Source: Nelumbo lutea
Lineage: Eukaryota > Streptophyta > Magnoliopsida > Proteales > Nelumbonaceae
Length of the DNA stretch: 64,000 nt
Reading direction: 5' to 3'
NCBI GenBank assembly: GCA_022828595.1
Contig: JAKGHH010000002.1
Coordinates: forward strand, 82,552,076 to 82,616,075
The notes under the pieces were generated by a model, which was not told where the DNA came from, did no database searches, and worked only from the letters and a program-made list of their open reading frames with translations. A program made the translations under genes and the position numbers. Positions 20,845 to 33,250 of the stretch are shown here, one piece after another (position 1 is the first letter of the stretch; every line of letters starts with the position of its first letter).

Positions 20845-23800
20845 AAGAAGAACAAGGCATCTGATGTCTGTCACTTCTGCAAGCAGACCGGCCACTGGAA
20901 GAGGAATTGTCCTGCCTACCTGGAATCTAAGAAAGGTAACATCGAAACTTGTGTCATAGAAACTAACTTGTTAGTTACTTCTGTGTCCTGGTGTGTTGAC
21001 TCCGGGGCTTCAACTCATGCGTGTAACTCACTGCAGGGGTTCAAAGTTAGCAGAAGGTTGAGTGAAGGTGAAGTGACACTATTCTTGGCAACAACTGCAA
21101 GTGTTGCAGCGGCGGCAATAGGAACCGTAGAATTAGTTTTTAAAGAAGGAATGCTTGTACTTAAAGATTGTCTTTATGTACAGAACTTGAGAAGAAATTT
21201 AATTTCTGTTTCAAAACTGTGTGCTGATGGATATACTGTTTATTTTAGTAATATGATTACTGTTAAACGGAATAATAAATTCATCGCATGCGGGGAACAA
21301 GAGAATGGTCTCTATGTTCTACATCCTTCTCTGGAAACTAACTTAACCGAAACTACGTCGGTCGAAAATCCCAAGAAAAGGAATCGTGATACAGTAAGTC
21401 CCACGTGCCTCTGGCATTACCGACTTGGCCATATCGGTATTGACCGAATCACAAGGTTGGTAAAGGATGGTTCTTTGGATTTTCTAACCGTAGAAAATCT
21501 TCCCACTTGTGAACCTTGCCTTCAAGGTAAGATATCTAAGCGGGCATTTGACGGTAAACCTGAAAGATCTGAAGGCACACTTGACCTAATACATACTGAT
21601 GTATGTGGTCCCCTGAGTGTTAGGACACGAAATCAACACGTGTACTTCATCACCTTTATAGATGATTTTTCACGATATGGTTACGTGTACCTAATGAGAC
21701 ATAAGTCTGAATCATTTGAAAAGTTCAAAGAGTTCAGACAGGAAGTCGAGAAATAGTTAGGGAGAGAAATTAAGGCCCTTCAATCAGATCGAGGTGGCGA
21801 GTATCTCTCTGACGAATTCAGGGACTACTTAAAGGCCGACGGGATAGTGTCACAATTATCTCCTCCTGCTACACCTCAACTCAACGGTGTCTCAGAGAGG
21901 AGGAATAGGACCTTGTTAGACATGGTCCGGTCACTTCTCGTACGCTCACAATTACCCACATCCTTTTGGGGATACGCATAAGAGACTGCTATCTACGTGC
22001 TGAATCGGGTTCCAACCAAATCAGTTCCGTAAACTCCATATGAACTTTGGACCGGAAGGAAGCCAAGTGTAAGACACTTGAAGATTTGGGGTTGTCCTGC
22101 ACACGTTAAAAGAACAAGTGCAGACAAGTTGGAATCTAAAACCAGTTGTTGCCTGTTTATAGGCTACCCAAAGGATTCGGTGGGTAATCTATTCTATGAC
22201 CCGAGTGAGCAGAAAGTGTTCTGTAGTCGAAACGCCCAGTTCTGAGAATCCGATTACATCCTGGACACCCATCGTCAGGAAATAGTTCTTGATGAGGAGA
22301 GCTCAGGAGCAGTGGGAGATGTCCCACAAATTCCAGGTAATTACCAACCTAGAAGAACCACCCGGGTATCCAGACCACCAGTCCGATATGGTTATGACCA
22401 GGATAGTTACCTGGTGGAAACCTTGACTAGTGAAGAGGATCCCGTGACTTACGCGGAAGCTATGTTAGATATAGACTCCCAGAAGTGGGTGGAGGCCATG
22501 AGAGCTGAAATGGACTCAATGGAGACCAATGGAGTCTGGACTCTAGTGGATCCGCCCCCCGGGGTAAAAGCAATTGGTTGCAAATGGATCTACAAGAGGA
22601 AGAAGGGCCCCAATGGCAGGATTGAGACCTTTAAAGCTCGCTTGGTGGCGAAAGAGTATACTCAGAAAGAAGGCATCGACTATGAGGAAACCTTTTCGCC
22701 CGTGGCCATGCTTAAATCCATTAGGATCCTGCTAGCTGTAGCAGCGTACCATGACTATGAGATTTGGCAAATGGATGTCAAAACCGCGTTCCTGAATGGA
22801 GATCTTAGTGAAGATATCTACATGCAGCAGCCGCAAGGCTTCATTGCTGCTGGTCAGGAACACATGGTATGTAAACTTAATAGATCCATATAAGGACTTA
22901 AGCAGGCTTCTAGGAGTTGGAACATCCGTTTTGATTCTGCAGTCAAAACGTTTGACTTTGAGCAGAATCCGGATGAGCCCTGTGTTTACAAGAAGTCCAG
23001 TGGGGATAAGATCACATTTTTGGTGTTGTACGTGGACGATATCCTACTCATTGGGAATGATGTAAGAATGTTGACTTCGGTCAAGGTATGGCTATCACAG
23101 CAGTTCTCCATGAAAGATCTTGGAGAAGCTTCATACATACTGGGTCTTCGACTCTATAGAGATAGATCGAAGCGGTAATTGGATTATCCCAGGGTGCTTA
23201 TAATGACAAAATTGTCAAGAAGTACAGCATGGAGAACTCCAAGAAAGGAAACGTTCCTTTCAGGCACGGAGTCACTCTCTCCAAGAAGATGTCTCCCAAG
23301 ACTTCTGAGGAGATTGAGAGCATGAGAGACGTTCCCTATGCCTCAGCCGTAGGGAGCATCATGTATGCCATGCTATGCACTCGCCCTGACATTGCTCAGG
23401 CGGTGAGTGTGGTAAGCAGATTCCAGGCAAACCTAGGGCAGGAGCATTGGACTGCTGTGAAGAACATACTCAAATACCATCGAAGGACAAAAGAGTTTTG
23501 TCTGGTATTCAATGGTAGTTCACTGCAAGTTCTAGGGTATACCGATGCCGATTTCCAGTCGGATACAGATGATAGAAAGTCTACATCTGTGTATGTTTTC
23601 ATGATAGGATCGTGTGCAGTTTGCTGGAAAAGCAGCAAACAGGGGTCCACTGCAGACTCCACAACCGAGGCCGAGTACATTGCCGCAAGTGAAGCTGCCA
23701 AGGAAGCCGTGTGGATGAAGAAGTTCATACACGAATTGGGAGCGATTCCATCCAGCACATCTCCCATCCCGTTGTGGTGTGACAACAATGGAGCGATCGC

Positions 23801-24014
23801 GCAGGCTAAAGAGCCTTTGGCTCACTCGAAGTCGAAGCACATCGAGAGAAAGTACCATGTACTGCGGGAGATCGTTGGTAGAGGGGACGTCCTGATTCAG
23901 AAGGTAGCATCAGCGGATAATGTGGCAGACCCATTGACTAAGCCACTGACATAAAAGGTGTTTGAGAAACACGTGGAAAGTATGGGACTCCGGCTTGTAC
24001 CAGATTGGACCTAA
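20845..24014 (+). pseudogene. Ty1/copia pol: protease, integrase, RT, RNase H (A)
   Basis: Order: zinc knuckle CHFCKQTGHWKRNCP (20869-20913), protease WCVDSGAS (catalytic Asp 20998-21000), gag-pre-integrase HYRLGH...CEPCLQGK (21411-21530), integrase catalytic residues at 21598 (HTD), 21661-21666 (DD) and 21799 (GGEY), RT with KWIYKRKKG (from about 22582) and YVDD at 23029-23040, RNase H with TDAD, TEAEYIAASEAA and CDNNGAIA (to 23954). In-frame stops interrupt at 21754, near 21980, near 22030, near 22243, at 22891 and at 23952. A single-base deletion near 23177 shifts the last part to the next frame. All domains are otherwise full length. Confidence 0.92.
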
Positions 24015-24018
24015 GTGC

Positions 24019-24028
24019 AAGTGGGAGC
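24019..24028 (+). other. Polypurine tract (A)
   Basis: AAGTGGGAGC lies immediately before the 3' LTR, the expected plus-strand primer position. The J copy has AAGTGGGATT in the same place. Confidence 0.8.
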
Positions 24029-25959
24029 TATTAGACAGTTTTGTATGCCCTTAGCTTCAATCTGATTTGATGTACTTTTGTTATTTAGTGGAAATAAATA
24101 AAGTGCATGTTTGATTCATGTTGTTTAGTTTAATTCTGTGTAAAACCCTAAAACTGGACATTTATAGAGACTCATGTTAGTTTTAAATGTTCACAACCGT
24201 TGGATAAGTCTGGGGAGATTTATCCTACCAAGGCTGATACTGGTGTGCCACCAAGTGTTGGGATGGCCTGTCTCAGCCACCAGGGTAAGACCCGAGGCAC
24301 ATGCAGTATGGGATTACTTGAATCCTTGAACTGGACCAGATTTCCAGTATTGCCCTGGACCTTGGAGATAGATGGGCAAAACTGGAAAGTTACACCTGAC
24401 CCCTAGACTCGATTATGACATTTCACTAGGTGTTGGATCAGGCTGCCTTTGATATGCCAATCAGTGAGATCCTTAGCGGGGATCAAAACCTGGGTATGTT
24501 GGGGCAGTTTGAGAATTCATCTGAGTGGGTGATCATAGTGACAGAATCAGCCACTTTGTCGGACAAAGGGTAATGATCGGGAATGCACTCTCTCTGATGG
24601 AAACCAAACTGCCGGCAGTTGATTTCAATCGTTGGAATTTTGTTTTGCAAAATTAATATATTTATATATATATATATGTACGGTTTCGAATTGTTTGCAA
24701 ATGGTTTTAATTCCCGGGATCCATGTGAGAGGAGAGTGCGGCACTGTTCCTTGCAGCCGAGGGAGAGGTCCTCTCTTGTCGGGCAGTGCTTGATCATTAA
24801 GGGCTGAGAGGTTAAGTGTAAGACCATTGAGGATAATACCTGATGGGCTAATCTTGCACCTGCCCACAGTCCCTGGGTTTTTATAAGATGGCTTGGCCCA
24901 GGGACCACTTAATGTAAGTGTTGGGCTCATAGGGTCAATATGATGGACTCAAGGGGTTCATTGAATTTTTCAGTGAATTCGGCTGGGCCTTGTTTTAGAG
25001 GCTGGGCCGAACCTATGTGGCTGGTGTGTAGATCAATGCTTGGGTCCCACGCCATACAAAGAAGCCCAACTGGGCAGCAGATTGGAAAGTAATTAGACAC
25101 TGAACACTTAATGGGCCAAAAGCCCATTTCGAGGTGGGCTGATATGATCACCCATCCTTGGGGCGAATTTGAGATTAAAGTTAGTAAAAGGATTGGGTCT
25201 TTAGCCTTATCCACTCTTAGAGACCAAATTCAAATTAGATTTGAATCTGGTAACCTCCTGATAAGATCAGGAGTAAGCTAACTCTATCTGCAGAAAGGAT
25301 TAAGATTATCCCCTATCCAAATACTGATTTGGATTGGGATAACTCCTAAAAAGGAGGTTTCTTAATCAAGAAGAAAGGAGGAGATTTCGAACCACCTTGA
25401 AGAGGTATAGGATATCTCCTGCGAATTGAGATACGATCTCATATTGATACTCTCCAGAAAAACAGAAAAAGCAGTTCAGCCTTTTTCGTTTTGGAAATCT
25501 CCTCCTACCGCCGCCATCTGCCATTACAAGATTAGATCTTTTTTGAAAAGAAAGTCAAGAAATCTGTTCTTGACATCAGTCTTGCAAGAAAGACTGAAAA
25601 AGATTCAGTGTTTAGTACTTCCAGAGGATTCTTGAGAAGGATCCAGTGTGTAGGACGCACCCTGCTGGTTCTGTTCCATTCACAGTTGTGTCATCTTCAG
25701 CAGGAACGGATCTTGGAGTATTCTTTGGGCATGAACGCCAACTTTGGGAGATACTGCTTCTCCGGATCAGGTATATTCCTCCCATTTATCTTTTGGTACA
25801 GATCTGGTTTGATTATGGTTCAAGTAGGATCCTTGAATATTGTATTCTAAATTTAGGGAATATGATTCCCAGTTGAGAGAAGGTAGGAAATTTTTGAAAT
25901 TCGCCCACCCATTACGCAACCTTTATGGCGTCCATTAGATGGATCCTACCATTCTTTCA
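24029..25959 (+). repeat. A 3' LTR (1,931 bp)
   Basis: It begins TATTAGACAG, where the canonical TG has become TA, and ends CATTCTTTCA. It is the longer of the pair; the extra blocks around 24345-24428 and 24500-24560 also exist in J, E and the solo LTR, so the 5' LTR lost them. TSD GCCGA follows at 25960. Confidence 0.93.
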
Positions 25960-26120
25960 GCCGAAACTGTCCAAAATAGCCCAATTAGCTTCGTTTTTCA
26001 CTTAACGCCTCCGTTTGCATCCTAAATCAAAATATAAGAATAATGAGTACATTTAGGCACCAAATAAGTATAAAAGAATAAACATTGAGGGAGAAAATAT
26101 GATATTTTGCATTCTCATCA
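25960..26120 (-). repeat. K LTR, segment 3 (5' end)
   Basis: It starts with the right TSD of A. On the minus strand the K LTR begins TGATGAGAATGC at 26120. Beyond it a copia LTR of element B starts mid-sequence. Confidence 0.7.
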
Positions 26121-27401
26121 TGCACTCTCTCTGATGGAAACCTAAACTATCGGTAGTGGATTTCAAATGTGTTTGAAATTTGGTTTTGCAAAATATATTT
26201 ATATATTATGATTTCAAATTATTTGCAAAAGGTTTTAATTCCCGGGGATCCATGTGAGTAAAGAGTGCAGCATTGTACCTTGCAGCCATGGGAGAGGCCC
26301 CCTCTTATCGGGTAGTGTTTGATCATTATGGGCTAAAAGGTTAAGTGTAAAATCATTGAGAGTTATACCTGATGGGCTAATCTTGCATCTGCCCATAATT
26401 CTTGGGCCTTCATAAGATGGCTGGACCCAAGGACCATTTAGTGTAAATGTTGGGCCTGTTAAGAGCCCATAGTGTTGGACTCAAGGGTTCACTATATCTA
26501 GCAGTGAATTTGGCCAGGCCTTGTAATAGAGGCTAGGCTGAACCCATGTGGCTGTTGTGTAGATCAATGATAGGGTCACACGCCATACAAAGAGAGCCAA
26601 GCTAGCTAGTATTAAAAGGATGTGAGCATGAAAGCTTAATGGACCTAAAGCCCATTTTGAATTGGGTTAATTGGATTAATTAAATAAGGGGTGAATCTGG
26701 GTTTAGAGCAGTAGATAAGGATAAGAGGATAACTATTATCCAATTAAAGAGTCCAGATCCAAATAGAGATTTGGATCAGGGAACTCCAAATTTGATTAGG
26801 AAAAGCTGATCTTGATTTGCAGATAAGATAAGGGATTATCCTTATCACTTAAAGAGCTTAGGTCCAAATTAAGATTTGGATCAAGAGACTCCTAATCAGA
26901 TTAGGATGTCATCTCTTTAAGGGTATAAATAGAGAGCATGGTGAATCTTAAAGACACGCAACACAGAAGACAACTTAATTTGACTGTTTTTGTCTCCAGT
27001 TCCTTTTCTCCCTACTCTTGACTAGAAGAAACAATTTTGAAGTTGTACTCACTACCCTATTCAATTCTTGCTAAAGAATCAGAAGTTCTTGGTGAAGAAC
27101 TACCTACTGATCCTGCCTCATCCTAAGCTATGTCATCTTCATTGGAGGGAGGACTTGGTACACTCTTTGGGTATGAACACCTACGTTGGGAGGAGCTTTT
27201 TTGTGTGGTTTCCGTATCAGGATATCCCTCCCTAATCTTAGTTTCAAATTTGGTCCGGTTTTGTTACAAGAATGAACCTTGAAAATGTAGTTTTCTAAAT
27301 TGGGAATATGATTGCTGAATGGAAGTAAAGAAATTTTTGAAATTTCACCCAACCTTCCTACAGGGTTCGGCCATCTATATGATTAATCTCCCATCCCTTC
27401 A
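26121..27401 (+). repeat. B 5' LTR, truncated at its 5' side
   Basis: It begins at TGCACTCTCTCTGATGG, equivalent to mid-U3 of other copies, directly after the K LTR. It ends ...CATCCCTTCA at 27401. The missing first part would be about 0.55 kb. Confidence 0.85.
26924..26931 (+). promoter_or_regulatory. TATA box in B LTR
   Basis: TATAAATA followed by GAGAGC, conserved at the same place in the H LTR (56871), the B fragment (29406) and the I LTR (60548, reverse). A likely core promoter of this subfamily. Confidence 0.65.
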
Positions 27402-27402
27402 G

Positions 27403-27415
27403 TGGTTTCAGAACC
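27403..27415 (+). other. Primer-binding site, degenerate (B)
   Basis: TGGTTTCAGAACC differs from TGGTATCAGAGCC at two positions, one base after the LTR end. Confidence 0.8.
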
Positions 27416-28401
27416 AGGTTCAAGTCTTGAACCAAATTAGATCAGATCTGAATCTATGCAAATGGGCAGAAGGTGTTCTACCCGATTTGCAAAGTTAGTA
27501 TTTTTTTTGGGAATTGGTTCCCAGATTATGGGCGAATGATCTAAAAAATAAATCTTTATTATTTTGTATTATTTATAGATTTGTTCTATGAATGTTTCTT
27601 GAATTCTTGGGCTGTACGTGTGATGGAGATCGAATCTTTTTGGTAAGAAGATTGATGCACCCTGCTATTTCTTTTCTATTCAATCTGGTCTGTAAATATT
27701 TTTTTTATTATTTTAGAAAAATTGTATAGGAATTTGATGTGATGTAATAATAGAAAAATTAGGTTTTTCTATTTTATTTCCATCTAAAGATTGCTAGAGT
27801 GCACAACAGAGGAGAAGAACATTTCGTAGAAAGAAGTTCTGCAATTTGCGATTTTGTAGATATCAATTCTGTAATATGTGATTAATTGTTCTTTACAAGT
27901 TTGTAGGATGTCCAAGAAAATCACAATGCAGCCCTCCAATTTCGTTTACTTGATAATTTGATTATCTAGATTTAATTTGTTTTTCAGATCATTATTCCTG
28001 AATTAAATCTTGAACTGGAGACCAAAACTTTGACCGATTTGTACCAAATTTGGTCCAAACTGGTTGGACCAAATTCTTGGTTTGATGGGGTTGGTTTTCC
28101 TAACCCAAATTTGACTTTGGCCAAAGGGTTGATGGCCCACTTCAAGTTTTAATTCGGTCCACCTTTGTAAAACCCAATTTTAGTATGTTAAAACTGCATC
28201 AGACCTAATTCAGCTATATGGGCCGAACTGCTCTTTGCTATTCAGCCCATATACCTAGATAATATCATTAGATGATGTTATGGGCTCTGTTTGGCCTGAT
28301 TCTGATTTAACCTAATTAATTTAGGGTTTTACAGATATTTTAATTGATTGGATCAATTTGTTTCATGCATGTGATGTATGGATGTATGATGTGCTATGAC
28401 C

Positions 28402-28626
28402 ATGGGCCATAAGCACTTGGCCCATGTTAATTCGATAGTGGCTCTTTCGCACACCATGGCTGAATGCACATCATTGTCATGGTGTCCATAAGATCATTGG
28501 ATGATCCCCCTGTTTAATGGGCCCCACATCAACTTCCTCCCCAAGAGGAATCGTGCGAAACCCTAGCCATTTAGGGCCCATTTGAATCTGGCTTTGAGAA
28601 AGTCAGTGGGAGCCACTTTGGTTTGA
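28402..28626 (+). promoter_or_regulatory. Conserved leader hairpins (B)
   Basis: ATGGGCCA/TGGCCCAT (28402-28409 with 28418-28425), ACACCATGGC/GTCATGGTGT (28451-28460 with 28476-28485; one G-U pair), CTGGCTTT/AAAGTCAG (28608-28615 with 28619-28626; one G-U pair). The first two again span 84 nt. The remainder of the leader (27416-29184) has no gene. Confidence 0.6.
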
Positions 28627-29184
28627 CCTAAATAAAACTAGGGCGTAACATTTTGTTCCCTCCAAAAAAATATAAGTACATGTTATAGGGAGATTCATGT
28701 GATGAACTCTCTAAAGGCCTTCCATCATTAGCATGAAGATGGGTCCTTCAGTAATGAGTAGATGCACCATAAAATTGGGCTATCCATTTCCTGTTGGATC
28801 TGTTGGATTGTGTCATAAGATGGTAGGAGTGTTATAGACCGATGTGGGAGAAGCCTATCCTAAAATGGAAGACTCTCTTATGGTACCTTGGCATTCAGAA
28901 ATATGATGGGTAAGCACTTACTGGATAGAAAGGTTTAACCTAAAATGGCAATGAACATTGTCTAATAGAGGCCAAAGGGAAAGATCATTAACACAGTTGG
29001 CTCCATGCACTGTATGTGGTTTTCCACATTTCTAGAGACATTTCGTAGTCTTTGTCACTAAGATAGGAGGGAAATCTCAGAGATGAAATAATGGAAATGG
29101 AACATAGATAAAAAGCCATTTCTATGTAGATAACATGAACCAAATCAGGTTGTGGACTAATATTTGCTTTGCCTTTTATCAGAA

Positions 29185-29339
29185 ATGGTAAACGGACAAT
29201 TCGCCAAACTGTTGAAAGATAATAAGCTTAAGGGCCTTAATTACACTAACTGGTTTTGTAACCTTATGCTGGTTCTAACGTCCGAGAAATTGGACAAAGT
29301 TGCTAAGAACCCAGTTCTGGATCGTTCGGGTAATAGGGA
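29185..29339 (+). pseudogene. Ty1/copia gag N-terminal stub (B)
   Basis: The ATG at 29185 gives MVNGQFAKLLKDNKLKGLNY, then LMLVLTSEKLDKVAKNPV as in A gag. After SGNRD the reading passes into LTR sequence (AAATAAAGATTTGGATC...). Only about 52 codons of gag remain. Confidence 0.85.
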
Positions 29340-29917
29340 TCAAAATAAAGATTTGGATCAAAGAATCCTCTCTTCATATGATTAGAAAGTTGATCCAAGA
29401 AGGATTATAAATAGAGGGAGAAATCCTTCTATAAAACACTTTTGCAAATCTCAGATCTTCTCTCTGTTCTTGGTGCCCTACCCTATTCGATCTCTAGTTC
29501 TTGGTGTAATCAAGATTGGATCTTGATATTGTTTCTTGCTAAAACAAATAATCTTAAAGCTATGCTTACATACTTGCGTGATTCTTGCTGAAGAATTGGG
29601 GTTCTTGTTGAAGAATCTCTTTGCTGATCCTACCTCACCCTAAGCTGTGTCATCTTCAGTGGATGAAGGATTTGGTGAACACTTTGGGCATGAACAAATG
29701 TGTTGTGAACTATTGTTCATTCCATATCAGGTATATCCCTTCCTTAATCTTGGTTTCAAATTTGGTCTGGTTTGTTTCAAGAATGAACCTTGAAAAATGC
29801 AATTTTTCTAAATTAGGGAATAGGATTCCCAAAAGGGAGAAAGAATTTTTTTTTGAAATTTTGCCCAACCACCCTGCATGGTTCGGCCATCCATATGATG
29901 GATCTCCCTTCCCTTCA
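29340..29917 (+). repeat. B 3' LTR remnant (last part)
   Basis: It matches the end of the B and H LTRs, with the TATA box at 29406-29413 and the end ...CTTCCCTTCA at 29917. It is joined to gag at a GATC shared by both sides, which suggests a microhomology deletion. Small open stretches inside it are LTR artefacts. Confidence 0.8.
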
Positions 29918-30193
29918 ACATGTGCTTTGGGTCTGACCTTGGCGGTTGAGACAGGTTGCCCCAACCTTCTTGGTAGCACACTAGTGTCAGCCTTGGCAGG
30001 ATAAACTTCCCCAAGTTTATCCAACAGCTGAGAACATTCTAAACTAACACAAGTCTCATAAATGTCCAGTTTAAGGGTAATTACACAGAAACACACCAAA
30101 TATAACATGAATCAATTATTTACTTTTATTCATTTACAATAAATGGATATGCACATCAATCTGATTGGAGCTAAGGGCATACACTATCTAACA
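29918..30193 (-). repeat. C 3' LTR remnant (first part)
   Basis: On the minus strand it begins TGTTAGATAGTG at 30193 and matches the start of the 5' LTR (37656 downwards) as far as about 29919, where B LTR sequence takes over. Confidence 0.85.
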
Positions 30194-33100
30194 GTTCCTA
30201 CTTGCACTTAGGTTCAATCGAGTACAAGCCAGAGTATCATACTATCCACGTGCTTCTCAAACACTTTTTGAGTTAGTGTCTTAGTCAATGGGTCTGCCAC
30301 ATTATCCATTGATGCTACATTTTGAATCTGGACATCTTCTCTACCAACAACCTCTTACAGTATACGATACTTCCTCTTGATGTGCTTTGCCTTCAAGTGG
30401 GCACTTGGCTCCTTAGCCTAAGCAATGACTCCAATGTTGTTAGACAATAATGGAATGAGTGATGTGTAGGATGGAATAACAACTAATTTGTGAATAAACT
30501 TCTTCATCCACACCACTTCCTTGGCAGCTTCACTTACGTCAATGTAGTAGGCCTCGGTTATGAAATTTGCTATGGACCCTTGTTTGCTGCTTTTCCAGCT
30601 AACTGCACAGGACTCCATCATAAAGATGTAACCAAATGTAGACTCTTTATCACCTGGGTCTGACTAGAAGTCGGCATCAATATACCCGACCATCTGTAGT
30701 GAACTACCATCAAAGACAAGACAAAAATCTTTTGTCCTCCGAATGTATTTGAGTATTTTCTTTAAAGTAGTACAATGCTCCTATCCTTGGTTTGACTATT
30801 ATCTACTTACTACACTCACAGCCTGAGCAATGTTTGGCCGAGTGTATAACATGGCATACAAGATGCTCCCTATGGCTGAGACATAGGGAACCTCTCTCAT
30901 GACCTCAATCTCCTCAAAAGTATTGGGAGACATACCCTTGGAGAGAGTGACTCCATGTCTGAAAGGGACAAATCCCTTCTTGGAGTTCTTCATATTGTAC
31001 ATATTGGCATTCTTGTCAATGTAAGTAGATTGGGATAATCTTGTTATCCTCTTTGATCTATCTCTATAAAGTCAAAGTCCTAAGATGTAGGAGGCTTCTC
31101 CTAGATCTTTCATGGAGAATTTCTATGAAAGCCATACCTTCACCGTAATCAACATTCCCACATCATTCCCAATGAGTAGAATGTCGCCTATATACAGAAC
31201 AAGAAACGCAACCTTATTTCCCATTAATTTCCTATAAACACAGGGCTCATCCGAATTCTACTCAAAGTCAAACTGTTTGACCGTAGAGTCAAATTGGATG
31301 TTCCAACTTCTTGAAGCTTGCTTGTGTCCATAAATGGATCTATTAAGTTTTCACACCATGTGTTCCTGACCAAATGCAATAAATATTTGTAGCTGCAGAA
31401 TATAGATATCTTTAGTAAGATCTCCATTCAAGAATGTGGTTTTGACATCCATTTGCCAAATCTCTTAATCATAGTGTGATGCTACAGCTAGCAGGATCCG
31501 TATGGATTTAAACATGGCCATAGGTGAAAAGGTTTCCTCATAGTCGACTTCCTCTTTTTGAGTGTACCCTTTCCCAACAAGACGAGCTTTATAGGTCTCA
31601 ACCTTTCCATCAAGGCCCTTCTTCCTCTTGTAGATCCATTTGCAGTCAATTGATTTCACCCCAGGGTGTGGGTCTATGAGGGTCTAGACTCTGTTGGTTT
31701 TCATTGAGTCCATCTCGACTTTCATGGCGTCTACCCACTTGAAGGAATATATGTCCAACATAGCTTCCACATAAGTCATGGGATCTTCCTCACTAGCCGT
31801 AGCTTCCATCAAGTAACTTTCTTGATCATAGCCGTAACGAACTAGAGGCCTAGATACCCGAGTAGATCTGCTAAGTTGGGTATTATCTGAAACCTATGGG
31901 ACATTTTCCACTACTCCTGAGCTCTCCTCATCAAGAACAATTTCCTGAAGATGATCATTCAAGATGTAATCTTCTTCCAAGAAGTAGGCATTTTGACTAC
32001 AAAACACCTTTTGCTCTTTTGAGTCAAAGAATAGATATCCTACCAATCCTTTGGGGTAGCCTATGAACAATCAATGGCTGGTCTTTGATTCCAATTTGTT
32101 TGCACTTGGTCTTTTAACATGTGTTGGACAACCCTAAATCGTCAAGTGCCTTACATTTAGTTTCTTACCAGTCCATAGCTCATATGGAGTCTTAGGAACG
32201 GATTTGGTTGGAACCCGGTTCAGCACATATATAGCAGTCTCCAATGCATGTCTCCAAAAGGTTATAGATAGTTCTGAATGGATGAAAAGTGATTAGATGA
32301 TATCTAATAGAGTTTGTTTCTCCTCTCCGACACACCATTTAATTGTGGTGTAGCATGAGGATATAATTGTGATATAATCCCATTATCCTTAAGGTAGTCC
32401 CTGAATTCATTGGAGAGATATTCACCTCATCAATCTGATTGAAGGGCTTTGATCTGTCTCTCCCCAATTGTTTCTTGACTTCTTGTCTGAACTCCTTGAA
32501 CTTTTCAAAGGATTTGGACTTATGTCTCATTAGGTATACGTAACCATACCGATAACAGTCATCAGTAAAAGTTATGAAATAACAATGTTGATTTCATGTC
32601 CTAACATTCATGGGACCACATACATCAGTATGTATCAGGTCAAGTGTACCCGTAGATCTTTTAGGCTTTCCCGTAAATGGTTGTTTTGTCATCTTACCCT
32701 GAAGGCAAGGTTCACAAGTTGAAAGATCTTCTACAGTTAGAAAATCCAAAGGACTATCCTTTATTAATCTTGTGATATGATTTATGTTAAAAATGCCAAG
32801 TTGGTAATGCCATAGGCATATGGGATTAACCGTATCATGTGATCTTTTCTTGGGTTTTATTTTTGATGTAGTTTCGGTTATGTTTGTTTCTAGAGAATGG
32901 CAGACGACTTAGACATCTTTCTCAGGTTCTCCATAGGTAAGGAATTTGTTATTTAATTTAATAGTAATCTTATCACTAAAAATGATAGAATAACCATCCT
33001 TAAACAATTTTAAACTGATATAAATTTCTTCTCTGAAAATTAAATCTATAGTTCCAATGGTTGTAACTGTAACTGTTGCAAAAGTCCCCAAGTAAAGAGC

Positions 33101-33250
33101 CACCTCGTCGTCATTCAGCCTTTTTCTTTCTTTGAACCCCTGCAATGTATTACATGCATAAGTAGAAGCCTCAGATCCAATACACCAGGATGTAGAAGTG
33201 ACCAACATATTGATCTCTATGACAAGAGATTCGAATTTACCTTCTTTGTT
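30194..33250 (-). pseudogene. Ty1/copia pol remnants (C)
   Basis: Fragments from the RNase H end to protease: SCAVSWKSSKQGS and EAAKEVVWMKKFIHKL (30418-30621), FRHGVTLSKGMSP and AMLYTRPNIAQAVSVVSR (30799-31002), [22 protein letters not shown] (31465-31659), integrase pieces (32339-32800), protease WCIGSEASTYAC (in 32909-33208). Key residues are lost: the protease DSGAS reads GSEAS and the RT YVDD reads YIGD near 31185. Many stops and frameshifts. Confidence 0.85.

Larger units (their letters stand above)
16563..25959 (+). mobile_element. Element A: Ty1/copia, best-preserved copy, TSD GCCGA
   Basis: A 9,397-bp element with two LTRs, a Met-type primer site, a 1.8-kb leader, gag, pol and a polypurine tract. 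GCCGA flanks it at 16558-16562 and 25960-25964. Catalytic motifs of protease (DSGAS), integrase (HTD, DD, GGEY) and RT (YVDD) are all readable. The coding region has several in-frame stops and one frameshift, so it is recently dead rather than active. Large LTRs and motif order suggest the Tork/Angela group; the lineage is inferred. Confidence 0.95.
5725..26120 (-). mobile_element. Element K: Ty3/gypsy (Athila-like) gag plus 5' LTR, interrupted twice
   Basis: Read on the minus strand: LTR start TGATGAGAATGC (26120), LTR in three pieces (25960-26120, 16327-16562, 7472-8390), primer site (7446-7463), leader, then gag to 5725, where the element is cut against the end of L. Copia elements A and J sit inside the LTR with exact 5-bp duplications. 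The rest of K (protease onward) is not in the window. Without inserts the LTR is about 1.3 kb. Confidence 0.8.
26121..29917 (+). mobile_element. Element B: Ty1/copia deletion derivative
   Basis: 5'-truncated LTR, Met-type primer site, complete leader, first 50 or so codons of gag, then an abrupt jump into the last part of an LTR. Gag beyond its start, all of pol and most of the 3' LTR are gone. It belongs to the same subfamily as C, H and I (LTR ending ...CCATATGATGGATCTC...CCTTCA). Confidence 0.85.

Noticed and set aside
23396..23858. Minus-strand frames of 130 and 108 codons
   Set aside because: They are antisense shadows of the RNase H coding region of A.
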